Assembly: GCA_017303715.1 (NCBI GenBank)
Contig: JAFLBZ010000010.1
Span: 1-64,000, forward strand
Length of the DNA: 64,000 nucleotides
Origin: Rhodothermia bacterium
Lineage (GTDB): Bacteria; Bacteroidota; Rhodothermia; Rhodothermales; UBA2364
Direction of reading: 5' to 3'
Shown: piece after piece, positions 27,673-36,593 of the stretch
Layout: each line of letters begins with the position of its first letter
Position numbering within the stretch: position 1 is the stretch's first letter
Notes under the pieces: model-generated
Told to the model about the DNA's origin: nothing
Database searches by the model: none
The model's input: only the letters and a program-made list of their open reading frames with translations
Program-made: the position numbers and the translations under genes

Positions 27673-28632
27673 ATGCTTTTCGCACATCAACTCCTGCTTC
27701 CACTGACAGAGGCTACCGATCCGGACACTTTGGTGCGGGTAGCTACTTCGATAGGGAAAATGCTCAATGCGGCTTCGTTGCATTTGCTTTGCTTTCCAAA
27801 TGCATTAGGGCAGGGAGTTGCGAAAGCGTTCCCGAAGTCGCTACGTTCGTTAGATAACCATGAAACAAAGACCTTTCTTCCAGAACTTGATGCGATTGGT
27901 ACGACAAAGACCCAGCTTGAAGCGATGGGTATGCAGGTTAGTGTCGAGGTTGTACAACGCGAAACCCTCGCCGATGCAACACTTGCCGCACTTGAGCGGC
28001 TAAAGGCTGATCTGGTGCTTATGTTAACCCCAAATCATGCCCGCCCTTCGGTCGAGCAAGAAACTTTGAAGCGGCTTTTGCGCTTAGGTGGGGCAAATGT
28101 CCTCATGATTCCAAGAGAGCTGGGTGCTGAAGTAGTCTTCCCACCTCCAAAACGCATCCTCGTTCCGGTTGATTTTTCCGGTTATGCACGCGCCGCCCTA
28201 AAAGTAGCCAAAGAATTGGCACACTCACTCCCCAATGCCCAACTCTTGGTCTTAAATGTGGCAACCCAATCTGGCGGATATTTGGCTCCGCAAGTACATA
28301 ATTGGGAATACCAATTTGCCAAAGATAGAATTCGGATGTCTTTGTTCCAACGTTTAGAAGGCTTTATCCATGACACGCATGGCCCAGAAACCCAATATGA
28401 TTTGGACATTTTATTCGGCGAACCGATCCATCAAATCATCACAACGGCCAACAGAAATCAAATAGACCTTATTGTGATGTCTTCCCATGGGTTAAATGGC
28501 ATCGAGCGCCTGATGATAGGCAGTGTTACGGAAGGTATTATGCGTCAAACATCTGTACCGCTGTTGGTCGTCAAAGCAACGGAAGTCAAAAGCGGCTTTG
28601 CAAGCGCTTCATTGCTCGCAGCAAGTGCTTAA
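27673..28632 (+). CDS. Universal stress protein, two UspA domains (first of four)
   Basis: Two tandem UspA-like alpha/beta domains (about 1-150 and 155-305) in 319 residues. The second domain keeps the ATP-binding pattern G-x2-G-x9-G-S in SSHGLNGIERLMIGS followed by VPLLVVKA. The first domain has lost the glycines of that motif (MLTPNHARPS at the equivalent place), so it may serve only for dimerisation. Usp proteins are soluble stress-survival factors of diverse detail. It heads a run of four similar genes facing away from the PAS kinase/regulator pair. Confidence 0.9.
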   Translation: MLFAHQLLLPLTEATDPDTLVRVATSIGKMLNAASLHLLCFPNALGQGVAKAFPKSLRSLDNHETKTFLPELDAIGTTKTQLEAMGMQVSVEVVQRETLADATLAALERLKADLVLMLTPNHARPSVEQETLKRLLRLGGANVLMIPRELGAEVVFPPPKRILVPVDFSGYARAALKVAKELAHSLPNAQLLVLNVATQSGGYLAPQVHNWEYQFAKDRIRMSLFQRLEGFIHDTHGPETQYDLDILFGEPIHQIITTANRNQIDLIVMSSHGLNGIERLMIGSVTEGIMRQTSVPLLVVKATEVKSGFASASLLAASA

Positions 28633-28664
28633 ATTTACCTTATCACCCAACCCCTGAAATATCC

Positions 28665-29624
28665 ATGTTAAACATTAAAAGCATTCTAATCCCCATAGAT
28701 TTTTCCAAGTCTTCGCTTGCAGCAGCGGCGTATGCACTTGCTTTTGGGAAGGAATTGGAAGCTCAGGAGATCCACCTTATACATATTTTGGCACTCAAGC
28801 CAGCCAATGACCTTTATTCTGATGTTCTGGACGTCCAAAATCCCGAAGACCATCTAAGGCATTTACCGACCGACTGGCAACAACAGTGGGGACAACTCAA
28901 GCAAGATGTTCTGGATGCTGGATATCAGTACATTTCTGGGATGTTGCAATCCGATACCATTGCTTCACCCTTGGTTAAATATGCCGAAACCAATAAGATA
29001 GATTTGGTGGTTATGGCGACTCACGGACGGACAGGTCTTGCGCATCGCCTCTTGGGTAGTGTGGCTGATGGACTGATCGAATACGCGCCATGCCCTGTTC
29101 TTACCATTCGATCGGATCTTGCAGAAAAGCCTTACCAAGACATACGCAAAATCTTGGTTCCCTTAGATTTTTCAGAGCGCTCTGCCGAGGCCCTGCGTGT
29201 GGCACGAGAATACGCCCATCGAACAGATGCCGGACTAACCGCATTGAATGTGATCGCACGAACTGAAAAGTCCGATTTGCCAGCTTCTCCATGGGAAAAA
29301 GCCTATAACGAAAAAAATCCGGACGTGCGGCAAATTCATAAATTAGAATCCTTTATCCAATATGCGGGAGGGCCAAAAGTCCGCTACCAAACCGCATTGA
29401 TGTACGGCGATCCGGTAGAAGCCACCCAAATCTACTTAGAAGCATACCCGCAAGACCTGATCCTCATGTCCACCCGTGGACGATCTGGAGACGGGCTTTT
29501 CCACTACGGTAGTACTGCCGAAGAGTTGGTAAGACGCGCGCCTTGTCCAGTGTTAACCTTTAAGCAAGGAGACCGAATCCAATACAAACATTCACGGAAA
29601 AAGGTTGCCGCCACATCGTCTTAG
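28665..29624 (+). CDS. Universal stress protein, two UspA domains (second of four)
   Basis: 319 residues with the same two-domain layout as its neighbour. The first domain starts with KSILIPIDFSKSS and has an intact ATP motif in ATHGRTGLAHRLLGS followed by CPVLTI. The second has STRGRSGDGLFHYGST followed by CPVLTF, a motif with changed spacing. The C-terminus is Lys/Arg-rich. It starts 32 bases after the first Usp stop, and the run reads as one operon. A tandem-duplication origin is likely. Confidence 0.9.
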   Translation: MLNIKSILIPIDFSKSSLAAAAYALAFGKELEAQEIHLIHILALKPANDLYSDVLDVQNPEDHLRHLPTDWQQQWGQLKQDVLDAGYQYISGMLQSDTIASPLVKYAETNKIDLVVMATHGRTGLAHRLLGSVADGLIEYAPCPVLTIRSDLAEKPYQDIRKILVPLDFSERSAEALRVAREYAHRTDAGLTALNVIARTEKSDLPASPWEKAYNEKNPDVRQIHKLESFIQYAGGPKVRYQTALMYGDPVEATQIYLEAYPQDLILMSTRGRSGDGLFHYGSTAEELVRRAPCPVLTFKQGDRIQYKHSRKKVAATSS

Positions 29625-29667
29625 AGGCCAATACGCTTCTATTGTTCAACCCTAATCTACTAAGGCC

Positions 29668-30624
29668 ATGTTGACAAATGCCAAATTATTGCTCCCTGTT
29701 GAGCGAAATGAAACGACGCCAGACTTGGTTGCATTTGCCCACGCATTTGCCCGTGAGTATGGGATTAATCAGTTCCATTTGGTGCATGTACTTCCCATCA
29801 ACCCTCCCGTAAGTTCGTTAGAGCCAATGTTACAGGCAACCCTCCCGATGTCGGACGCCCATGTACTAAGTGAGGAGTCGGAGGTTTTTCTTAGCGGCAT
29901 TGCCAAAGACCTGCATAAGGCCGGCTTAGAGGTGCGTCAAACACTTCTTTTTGATTGGGATGTGGCCAATGCCTTGATTCGGTATGCGAATGAGATGGAA
30001 ATTGACTTGGTGGTAATGGGGACGCATGGGCGAAAAGGGATTAGTCGTTTGTTGATGGGTAGTGTAGCCGAGAAAGTAGTTCGTGAAGCAAATTGCCCTG
30101 TCTTGACGGTTCGTCCTAACACACATTTGGTGAAGCCCGAACTGATACGCCAAATTGTTGTCCCGACGGATCTATCGAAACATGCTAAAATGGCTTTCAA
30201 AGTAGCGCGTCATTTGGCCGCCCGTCATGGTGCAACCATCCATTTGTTACATGTCGTGAAAGAGGAAGGATTACCCCCCTTTTACGACCCCTATTGGTCT
30301 TATAACCAAGACAAAGAGGCCATGCACTCGAAAATTTATCCGTTGCTAAGCAAGTTTACAGAAGAAGTCCAAGTACCTTCCGCAAGAGTGGATTATGTAA
30401 TTCGGTTTGGAACGCCGGAGACGGAAATTGCGGACTTTGCCCATCAAATAAATGCAGACTTGATCGTGATCCCAACCCATGGGCTTACGGGGCTTGCTCA
30501 CTTCCTCATGGGAAGTGTAACCGAAAAAGTGCTTCGTTCCTCAAACATTCCGGTACTCACCATAAAATCCTTTGGGAAGCACCTAAGCCCCTTACTCACA
30601 ACAGAAAGCTATACGGAAGAATAA
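29668..30624 (+). CDS. Universal stress protein, two UspA domains (third of four)
   Basis: 318 residues. Both domains carry intact nucleotide motifs: GTHGRKGISRLLMGS followed by CPVLTV in the first, PTHGLTGLAHFLMGS followed by IPVLTI in the second. This makes it the only member of the run with two apparently complete ATP sites. It begins 43 bases after the second gene. Proteins of this type are cytoplasmic; a specific role is not visible. Confidence 0.9.
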   Translation: MLTNAKLLLPVERNETTPDLVAFAHAFAREYGINQFHLVHVLPINPPVSSLEPMLQATLPMSDAHVLSEESEVFLSGIAKDLHKAGLEVRQTLLFDWDVANALIRYANEMEIDLVVMGTHGRKGISRLLMGSVAEKVVREANCPVLTVRPNTHLVKPELIRQIVVPTDLSKHAKMAFKVARHLAARHGATIHLLHVVKEEGLPPFYDPYWSYNQDKEAMHSKIYPLLSKFTEEVQVPSARVDYVIRFGTPETEIADFAHQINADLIVIPTHGLTGLAHFLMGSVTEKVLRSSNIPVLTIKSFGKHLSPLLTTESYTEE

Positions 30625-30753
30625 CGCATACAATCGTACATCTGGCAATCTACTTCCGTTCTACACACGCTGACCAAGTTCTTAACTATAAATGACTTAG
30701 CAGAACTAAGTTCAAAATAATTCATCACCAGAGCTACTTCACCGGAGACCATT

Positions 30754-31716
30754 ATGTTATATGCCCGCAAATTATTGCTTCCCATTGAGTTCTCCGAAAT
30801 GTCTTATCTCGCTGCTTCTTGGAGTTTGGGCGTAGCCCGTAAATTGGGAATTCAAGAGGTTCACTTGGTTCACGTTGTCCAGATGAATCCCTCTCCGCGC
30901 ATCTCTGCAATTTCCGAGCGTGTGCAGTATGGCCAAGAGATCAGGGACAGTATCCCGCCTTCGTTCATGGAGCCATGGGAGAGTTTAACACAACAAGTGA
31001 TTCAGGAAGGATTTCGTTTAAGGATTGATGTTTTGGAAGCCAATGACATTACAAATGTTTTGGTTTCATATGCTGAATCGCATTTGATTGATCTCATTGC
31101 ACTCAACACTCACGCCAGAACAGGTTTCGCATTCGAGTCTCTGGGGAGTGTTGCCAAGAACCTGATTAGACACGCGCCTTGTCCGGTGTTAACCCTCCGC
31201 GTGGGCGACCAACAGCTATATAATACCCAATCTATCCAACAGATTTTGGTTCCGATAGACTTTTCCGATCGTTCGAAACAAGCCGTTCGGATTGCGCGAT
31301 CCCTTGCCGAGCGGATGGGGGGCGAGATTACCGCCTTTCATGTTGAACCTGTTGCCGGAGAAACAACCCAACATTCTCGGTGGGAACGCGAATACAACGC
31401 AAGCCACCCTAATGCGACACAAACACCCAAATTGGTGGACTTTCTGCACGCGGCTTCTGGCCCACGGGTAACCTGCCATACCGCGCCTCTTTTTGGGGAA
31501 TTGGTTCCAGCAACCCTGCAATATTTGGCAAGATACCAACATGATTTGATCGTTATTGGGACACATGAGTACCGTCAGGATGGTTTTGGCTTTACCCAGA
31601 GCATGACCGAGCGGCTCATTCAACTTGCGCCTTGCCCCGTATTGAGTTTCCGGCCTTCTTCGCGCTCATTAATTGAGTTCCACAATCCACAACAAGAACA
31701 TCTCATCCACGGTTAA
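30754..31716 (+). CDS. Universal stress protein, two UspA domains (fourth of four)
   Basis: 320 residues. The first domain has a slightly altered motif (NTHARTGFAFESLGS followed by CPVLTL). The second is degenerate (GTHEYRQDGFGFTQS), losing the central glycines. GGAG lies 9 bases before the ATG. The gap to the third gene is 129 bases, larger than elsewhere in the run, so it may have its own promoter, though none with a good -35 and -10 was found. A strong hairpin ends the run. Confidence 0.9.
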   Translation: MLYARKLLLPIEFSEMSYLAASWSLGVARKLGIQEVHLVHVVQMNPSPRISAISERVQYGQEIRDSIPPSFMEPWESLTQQVIQEGFRLRIDVLEANDITNVLVSYAESHLIDLIALNTHARTGFAFESLGSVAKNLIRHAPCPVLTLRVGDQQLYNTQSIQQILVPIDFSDRSKQAVRIARSLAERMGGEITAFHVEPVAGETTQHSRWEREYNASHPNATQTPKLVDFLHAASGPRVTCHTAPLFGELVPATLQYLARYQHDLIVIGTHEYRQDGFGFTQSMTERLIQLAPCPVLSFRPSSRSLIEFHNPQQEHLIHG

Positions 31717-31743
31717 GGCCCAATTGCCCAAGCGCTATAAACA

Positions 31744-31777
31744 AAATAGGGATGGACACTTGAGTCTATCCCTATTT
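31744..31777. terminator. Bidirectional terminator between the Usp run and the carboxypeptidase operon
   Basis: AAATAGGGATGGA (31744-31756) pairs with TCTATCCCTATTT (31765-31777), 13 bp with one mismatch and an 8-base loop. T-rich sequence follows on both strands. It lies between two convergent transcripts and can serve both. Confidence 0.85.
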
Positions 31778-31835
31778 CTTCGGTTTGGGTTCAAGGAAAG
31801 GCGAAGAGATCGCCTCTTCCGTAAGGCAGCGTTGG

Positions 31836-32405
31836 TTATTCTATTTTGCTAATCGCAATCGTCCATCCAATTTCCATTTTGAGAATTAATGGATGCTTGT
31901 CATTTTTAGCAATCCATAGTTTTTCTTTCCCATCTTCACTGACCATATAGAAGGCATCTATTGCCTGTTCCCCCATTTTTAATTGTGTAGCTTCGGTTAT
32001 TGGTTGGGAAGAGAATTTCTTTTTACCGGAGCCTGCATTAAATGCAAATGCTTTGCCTTTGCTCAACATTTCATAAGCATCCCGCGATATAAATCCTGCC
32101 GTCAGGTTTTCCAGTTTCTTAGATCCCGGATTATAAAAATTGTCCAATGCCATTGCGTGGTTCATGGCTGGTATTTTCAACGTCACATTGCCAACATATT
32201 GTGGGCCTAATGTCATACTCCACTTATAATCAACTGACTTATCAGCACCCATTATGTCCATAATAAATTGGTACTTGGTTCCACCAAAATTAACATCATA
32301 AGTAAATTTAGATCCTTTTTTCACGGTAAAAGGAGCCTCTTGTGCATCCGAGAAGTTGACCGAGAAAAAGAACAGGAGTAATAAGGGAATTGTTTTTTTC
32401 AACAT
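31836..32405 (-). CDS. Secreted protein of unknown function, third gene of the M14/deiodinase operon
   Basis: 189 residues with a clean signal peptide (hydrophobic 6-19, cleavage likely after SDA-Q). The mature part is beta-rich, with paired aromatic and charged positions suggesting a lipocalin-like or DUF3108-like beta barrel, but no family could be assigned. It starts 32 bases after the nitroreductase-family gene on the same strand, so it is probably co-expressed with it and with the M14 peptidase. Confidence 0.65.
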   Translation of the reverse strand: MLKKTIPLLLLFFFSVNFSDAQEAPFTVKKGSKFTYDVNFGGTKYQFIMDIMGADKSVDYKWSMTLGPQYVGNVTLKIPAMNHAMALDNFYNPGSKKLENLTAGFISRDAYEMLSKGKAFAFNAGSGKKKFSSQPITEATQLKMGEQAIDAFYMVSEDGKEKLWIAKNDKHPLILKMEIGWTIAISKIE

Positions 32406-32437
32406 AGCGTCTTTTTAGTTTTTATAAGTTATAAGTG

Positions 32438-33118
32438 CTAAAACCAAGAAGAAATCTTGGCAAGTGGTTTTCTGGATAAATTGGGTACACTTGCATGTAA
32501 AGACGGGAAGCCAACCGGAAAAAGCATAAATGGTTTTTCATTGATAGGCCGCTGAAGCAAGGCACTAAGAAAGCCCATTGGACTTGGTGTATGGGTTAAA
32601 GTAACTAAACCCATGTTATGAATTGCAGCAATAAACATGCCACATGCAATACCGCAACTTTCTTGGACATAATAATTTTTGCATTTACGCCCATCCTCAT
32701 CAAAACCATACGATTCTTCAAAACAAACCACAATCCAAGGTGCGGTCTCGATAAAGGGTTTTTCCCACGTTGTACCAATTGGTGCGAGGGCTTCTAACCA
32801 CGCTTGTGGCATCCGTTCTTCATAGGAGCGTTTTTCTTCTACCTCAACCGCCTCCCTAAGTTGACGTTTTAGTTCAGGATCTGAGATAGCAACAAACTGC
32901 CAAGGTTGCCGATGCGCACCACTTGGTGAAGTTCCCGCCGTCAGAATCGCCCGCTCGATCAGGTGCTTTGGGACGGGTTCCTCGGAGAAAAAACGAACAG
33001 AACGCCGTTTGTTCATTTGTTCGTAGAATGCATCCGCACGGTGCGTCATTTCCTCCATCCCCAACCGCTCATAAGTTAATAGGAGGTGGGGTGATTCCGC
33101 TACATTCGCCATCGTCAT
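32438..33118 (-). CDS. Nitroreductase-family flavoprotein, iodotyrosine deiodinase-like
   Basis: An FMN enzyme of the nitroreductase superfamily. The FMN-binding start is RRSVRFF (38-44), with TSPSGAHRQPW (63-73) next, as in iodotyrosine deiodinases (IYD), which reductively remove halide from halotyrosines. The residues that clamp the substrate amino and carboxyl groups in human IYD (Glu157, Tyr161, Lys182) have counterparts Glu95, Tyr99 and Lys120 with identical spacing. No N-terminal membrane anchor is present, so the protein is soluble. The gene lies 9 bases after the M14 peptidase gene. BluB-type and general nitroreductase roles are less likely because of the clamp. Confidence 0.88.
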   Translation of the reverse strand: MTMANVAESPHLLLTYERLGMEEMTHRADAFYEQMNKRRSVRFFSEEPVPKHLIERAILTAGTSPSGAHRQPWQFVAISDPELKRQLREAVEVEEKRSYEERMPQAWLEALAPIGTTWEKPFIETAPWIVVCFEESYGFDEDGRKCKNYYVQESCGIACGMFIAAIHNMGLVTLTHTPSPMGFLSALLQRPINEKPFMLFPVGFPSLHASVPNLSRKPLAKISSWF

Positions 33119-33127
33119 CTGCTTAAA

Positions 33128-35665
33128 TCAATAGGATCTACCAAAGAAAATGGCATTGAGCATCAGCCCATTTAAGGCATACCAGAAGCCCCTAAAGTTG
33201 GGATTATCGGCAAAGAGTACCACATTTCCCCTGCCCTGTTTACGGGAAAGGAGTGCCGCCGATCCCTTCACTTCTTGCAACATTTCGTCCGAGACGTAGC
33301 CACTGATATAGGGCTTTTCGGTATAACGTGCAACGGTGGCGCCGGGTACATTGGAAAGCGCATAAAGGGTTTCCGATGTTTTAAAGAACGCCATTTTTTC
33401 GGTTTGCCCAAATGCCAAAGGATGGGTAAGGTCTAATCTTGCCTCAAAAATAGCACCAGCAATATTTTGCGCCCCTCTTGTACGTGCAAGGTCTTCGAAA
33501 GGCACATTCCGTAAGTCAATCGCTTTGGTTTCTTTCACCTTTTCATCGGTCAAGTTATTCCGAATCGCCCATTGCATTGCGCCTTGAAGGGCAATCAAGG
33601 TGTTTCCTTCCGCCACCCAAGTTTTTAACTTTTCCGCCGTTCCATTGGGGTAAGAACCTTCCGAGAGGATTAGCACATTGTAGCGGTTTAAGTTGAGGCT
33701 CGGCAGGTCGGTTGCATTCAAGAGTGAGACCGGCATGGCCATACGTTCGGAAAGTAAGTGCCAGACCTCTCCGGCATTGTTGCTATTGACGCCACTTCCC
33801 TGAAACAACCCTACTTTAGGCATGGACAAGACCGGCATATTGTTGCTCCCCAAGTCGGGACCATCGGGAGTATAGCCGGTTTCGGTGGCATAAAAATCAA
33901 CGCCATGGCTTGCGGCAATGGCTTTTATGGTGGGCATAAGCCTTGCTTGATTTTCAGGCAGTACGGGAATAATAATGGTTCCTCGCTCAAAAACCTGTTG
34001 TTTACCATCCACTGCTAAAGTAAAGGGCAATTTACTCATCCGAACAAGGATCCCCTGTTTCTGGAGTTGATAAACTGCTTTAGGCGCATTATAATCTCCC
34101 CAAGGCATGAGATAAGCAATGGTTTGTGGGGGATTACCAAAGACTTGTCCGATTTTTGCAAGTGGCGCATTAAGTTGTTCGCCCAGTAAGCTCTGAATGC
34201 TCGATGTGGCTTCTTGATAAGGAACACCAAAAGCCAAGGGCATAGTCCAAGTAGAAATGTCATAAAACAAGGAATCACGGAAACTCGTTGTTTTCTCCAT
34301 GATCCCTTTCAAAAGTCTGATTTGGGGTTGATCCATAGGAATGACGTACCCACGCTTGATGTCTCCCGAAGTACCTTTTAACCGATGGATGATAACGTCA
34401 TGACGCATCAACATATTGACCAATGCGGCGGTACGGTTTGGATAACGGCTATCATCTAGAATATACCCCTTAACCGGATTGCTTCTTGCCAAGTCTTTTG
34501 CCTCGCGGTAAAAATTATGTTGGTGGCGCAAGAAATCTTCCCGCAGCGAGCTTAGCCCATTCATAGAAGACAAAGAGGTCACGAATTGGTTGAGAACGGT
34601 TTGGGCATAGGGTAACGTTCCACTACTCGTCTCTCTCAGAAGTGCCCGACTGGATCCCTGCTCAAACAGAATCCCAACTGCACCATTGATATCGGGAAAC
34701 GTGGAGCCTTTTCCATAATAAAAGTCATCATAGTTTTCCCGTGTGTAATACAACGAACCAATTTGATCCAAAAAGCGGGCATGGAAGGTGGCCAAGCGTT
34801 CGGTAAGGGTAACATTGCCTTGTGGTGTAAGTGGATTGGTACTGGCCGGAATACCGGGCTGGAAGAAAAACGTGGACTCACTCCCCATTTCGTGATGATC
34901 GGTTAATAATTGTGGCCGCCATTGGTAAAATGTTTCAATCCGTCCGACAGACTCTGGATGCACTGCCAAAACCCAATCTCGGTTGAGGTCAAACCAATAT
35001 TTGTTGGTACGACCTCCTGGCCAAGGCTCGTTGTGTTCGGCGTCATTCCCATCGTCATTGGGCACAGCGCCCCGCATTCGGTTCACATGATCCACAAACC
35101 GTGCACGTCCGTCTGGATTCATACACGGATCTAATAAAATGATCATTTTGCTTAATATCGCTTCGATCTCTGGTCCCTGTCCAGCTGCCAAATAATACAG
35201 AAAAAGCAAGGCAGCATCGGTTCCACTCGCCTCGTTTCCATGCACCGAATACCCGGCGTACCAAACTGCGGGCATGTTTTTCAAGGCTCCTTCGTCAATT
35301 CGTTCAGGCTCCTTCACCAACTGAAGGTTTTTCTGCCGGATACTTGCTAAGTTTGTATGATTTACTGGCGTGGTAATAGTGGCCACTACAAGTGGACGTC
35401 CTTCATAACTTTTCCCATATGTCCGGAGTGTAATACGGTTACTTGTAGCCGCAACCGCCTCAAAATACCGGACAACTTCTTCTGGACGTGTATGCTTGCT
35501 TCCCACCTGATATCCCAAAACGGCTTCAGGTGTTGGGATTTTAGGGTCAAAGTGCGTTATTCCTTTGGGGGTATAGGGCAACACGAACGGAATAGATTGC
35601 GCGTTCAGCGTCGAAAGCAGACAAGCGAGGTAACTTATCGAAAAAATAATGCGGCTTAATTTCAT
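33128..35665 (-). CDS. Secreted M14-family zinc carboxypeptidase
   Basis: 845 residues with a signal peptide (hydrophobic 5-20, cleavage after LNA-Q). The zinc site starts at His142 and Glu145 in HGNEAS; the third ligand is His257 or His258 in LTDHHEMGS, and FDLNRDW (225-231) holds the Asn-Arg pair that binds the substrate carboxylate. M14 enzymes remove C-terminal residues from peptides. About 500 further residues after the catalytic part are unassigned, with one glutamine-amidotransferase-like beta/alpha region near 620-800. It is the first gene of a tight three-gene operon with the deiodinase-like flavoprotein. Confidence 0.9.
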   Translation of the reverse strand: MKLSRIIFSISYLACLLSTLNAQSIPFVLPYTPKGITHFDPKIPTPEAVLGYQVGSKHTRPEEVVRYFEAVAATSNRITLRTYGKSYEGRPLVVATITTPVNHTNLASIRQKNLQLVKEPERIDEGALKNMPAVWYAGYSVHGNEASGTDAALLFLYYLAAGQGPEIEAILSKMIILLDPCMNPDGRARFVDHVNRMRGAVPNDDGNDAEHNEPWPGGRTNKYWFDLNRDWVLAVHPESVGRIETFYQWRPQLLTDHHEMGSESTFFFQPGIPASTNPLTPQGNVTLTERLATFHARFLDQIGSLYYTRENYDDFYYGKGSTFPDINGAVGILFEQGSSRALLRETSSGTLPYAQTVLNQFVTSLSSMNGLSSLREDFLRHQHNFYREAKDLARSNPVKGYILDDSRYPNRTAALVNMLMRHDVIIHRLKGTSGDIKRGYVIPMDQPQIRLLKGIMEKTTSFRDSLFYDISTWTMPLAFGVPYQEATSSIQSLLGEQLNAPLAKIGQVFGNPPQTIAYLMPWGDYNAPKAVYQLQKQGILVRMSKLPFTLAVDGKQQVFERGTIIIPVLPENQARLMPTIKAIAASHGVDFYATETGYTPDGPDLGSNNMPVLSMPKVGLFQGSGVNSNNAGEVWHLLSERMAMPVSLLNATDLPSLNLNRYNVLILSEGSYPNGTAEKLKTWVAEGNTLIALQGAMQWAIRNNLTDEKVKETKAIDLRNVPFEDLARTRGAQNIAGAIFEARLDLTHPLAFGQTEKMAFFKTSETLYALSNVPGATVARYTEKPYISGYVSDEMLQEVKGSAALLSRKQGRGNVVLFADNPNFRGFWYALNGLMLNAIFFGRSY

Positions 35666-36001
35666 GATTCTTGTTTTTGATGAACCGTTGGGTCTTTGAA
35701 ACTACGACGAAGGACACAAGACTACAACCCCAAAAAACAAGTCCCTCCTTATTTATTTAGGCAAAGTTTCCTTATAGCACCCAAGACCGCAGACCTCTTG
35801 TTCTATTTGAATCAACTTTACGCTTGGCCAGTAAAATCCACTGTGATTCTTTCGGGAAAATACCAATGAAAGAAACCATTCTTAAGGTTTTTACGTTTAT
35901 TTTTGCATCAATGAAATACATGGCCATTCCCTAAGCGGCGCTATGCACACAACATCATTGTACTTCATTGTTTTATTGAAGCTGAACCGAATTATAAACT
36001 T
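35666..36001. other. Divergent intergenic region
   Basis: 336 bases between two divergent genes, so it should hold both promoters. TATTTTTG at 35898-35905 fits the TAnnTTTG -7 element known from Bacteroidota for the rightward gene, but no matching TTTG -33 element is seen. Nothing else recognisable. Confidence 0.3.
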
Positions 36002-36502
36002 ATGGAATACCTAAAATGTAAAGCCTGTGGATGTTTCAGTATGGTTCCTGTGGACGTGGAAATGGGCAATATAGAAGACTTCGCCTCCGAGATGATGTCG
36101 GAAGAGGAAGAAGAAAACAACCTTAGTTTAGACGACTTGCTCCAAGCGGATTTTGACCTTACCGATGAGGAGCAAGAGGGCGACGAGAACGAGCCGGATA
36201 CCGAATCCGACGACCTCATGGAACAAGAAACGAGGTTTTTCTCCTGTCATGTTTGTGGTGATAATTGGCTTTCGATCAAAGAAGTGCAAAAAGACGGAGC
36301 CTGTAAAATTGTGTTCATCCATCAAATGGGAGCAACACCCGTCCTTAAACGCATAGCTGACATGCAAACACATGTGGTCCTAAATCCACAAACCGTTGCC
36401 GAATGGTCTTATTTTTTAGACGATAAAGAAGTGGAAGAAATGGAGTGGTTGGACCAGTTGGATAACCGCCGCCATATCCTTAAGGCCATTTGTTCAAATT
36501 AA
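36002..36502 (+). CDS. Small acidic protein with two CxxCG motifs
   Basis: 166 residues, not assignable to a named family. Cys6/Cys9-Gly10 (CKACGC) and Cys82/Cys85-Gly86 (CHVCGD) make two zinc-ribbon or rubredoxin-like knuckles. They are separated by an extremely acidic stretch (about 28-75, with runs of Glu and Asp). The rest (86-166) is helical. It has no signal peptide. The gene is followed by a terminator and then the alkB-like gene 92 bases later. A zinc-ribbon is the conservative reading; rubredoxin-like iron binding is possible but would need an unusually long insert. Confidence 0.7.
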   Translation: MEYLKCKACGCFSMVPVDVEMGNIEDFASEMMSEEEEENNLSLDDLLQADFDLTDEEQEGDENEPDTESDDLMEQETRFFSCHVCGDNWLSIKEVQKDGACKIVFIHQMGATPVLKRIADMQTHVVLNPQTVAEWSYFLDDKEVEEMEWLDQLDNRRHILKAICSN

Positions 36503-36525
36503 ACTTGTAACACATTTGACGCCTT

Positions 36526-36560
36526 AGCCCTTTCATTTTGATGGGGCTTTTTTTATTTTT
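36526..36560 (+). terminator. Terminator after the CxxCG protein gene
   Basis: AGCCC (36526-36530) and GGGCT (36544-36548) form the base of a stem, with CAT/ATG pairing inside, followed by a long T-rich tract (TTTTTTTATTTTT). It lies 24 bases after the stop. Confidence 0.75.
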
Positions 36561-36593
36561 GTTTACCCTATTGTTGCATAAACCCGTCCGAAA

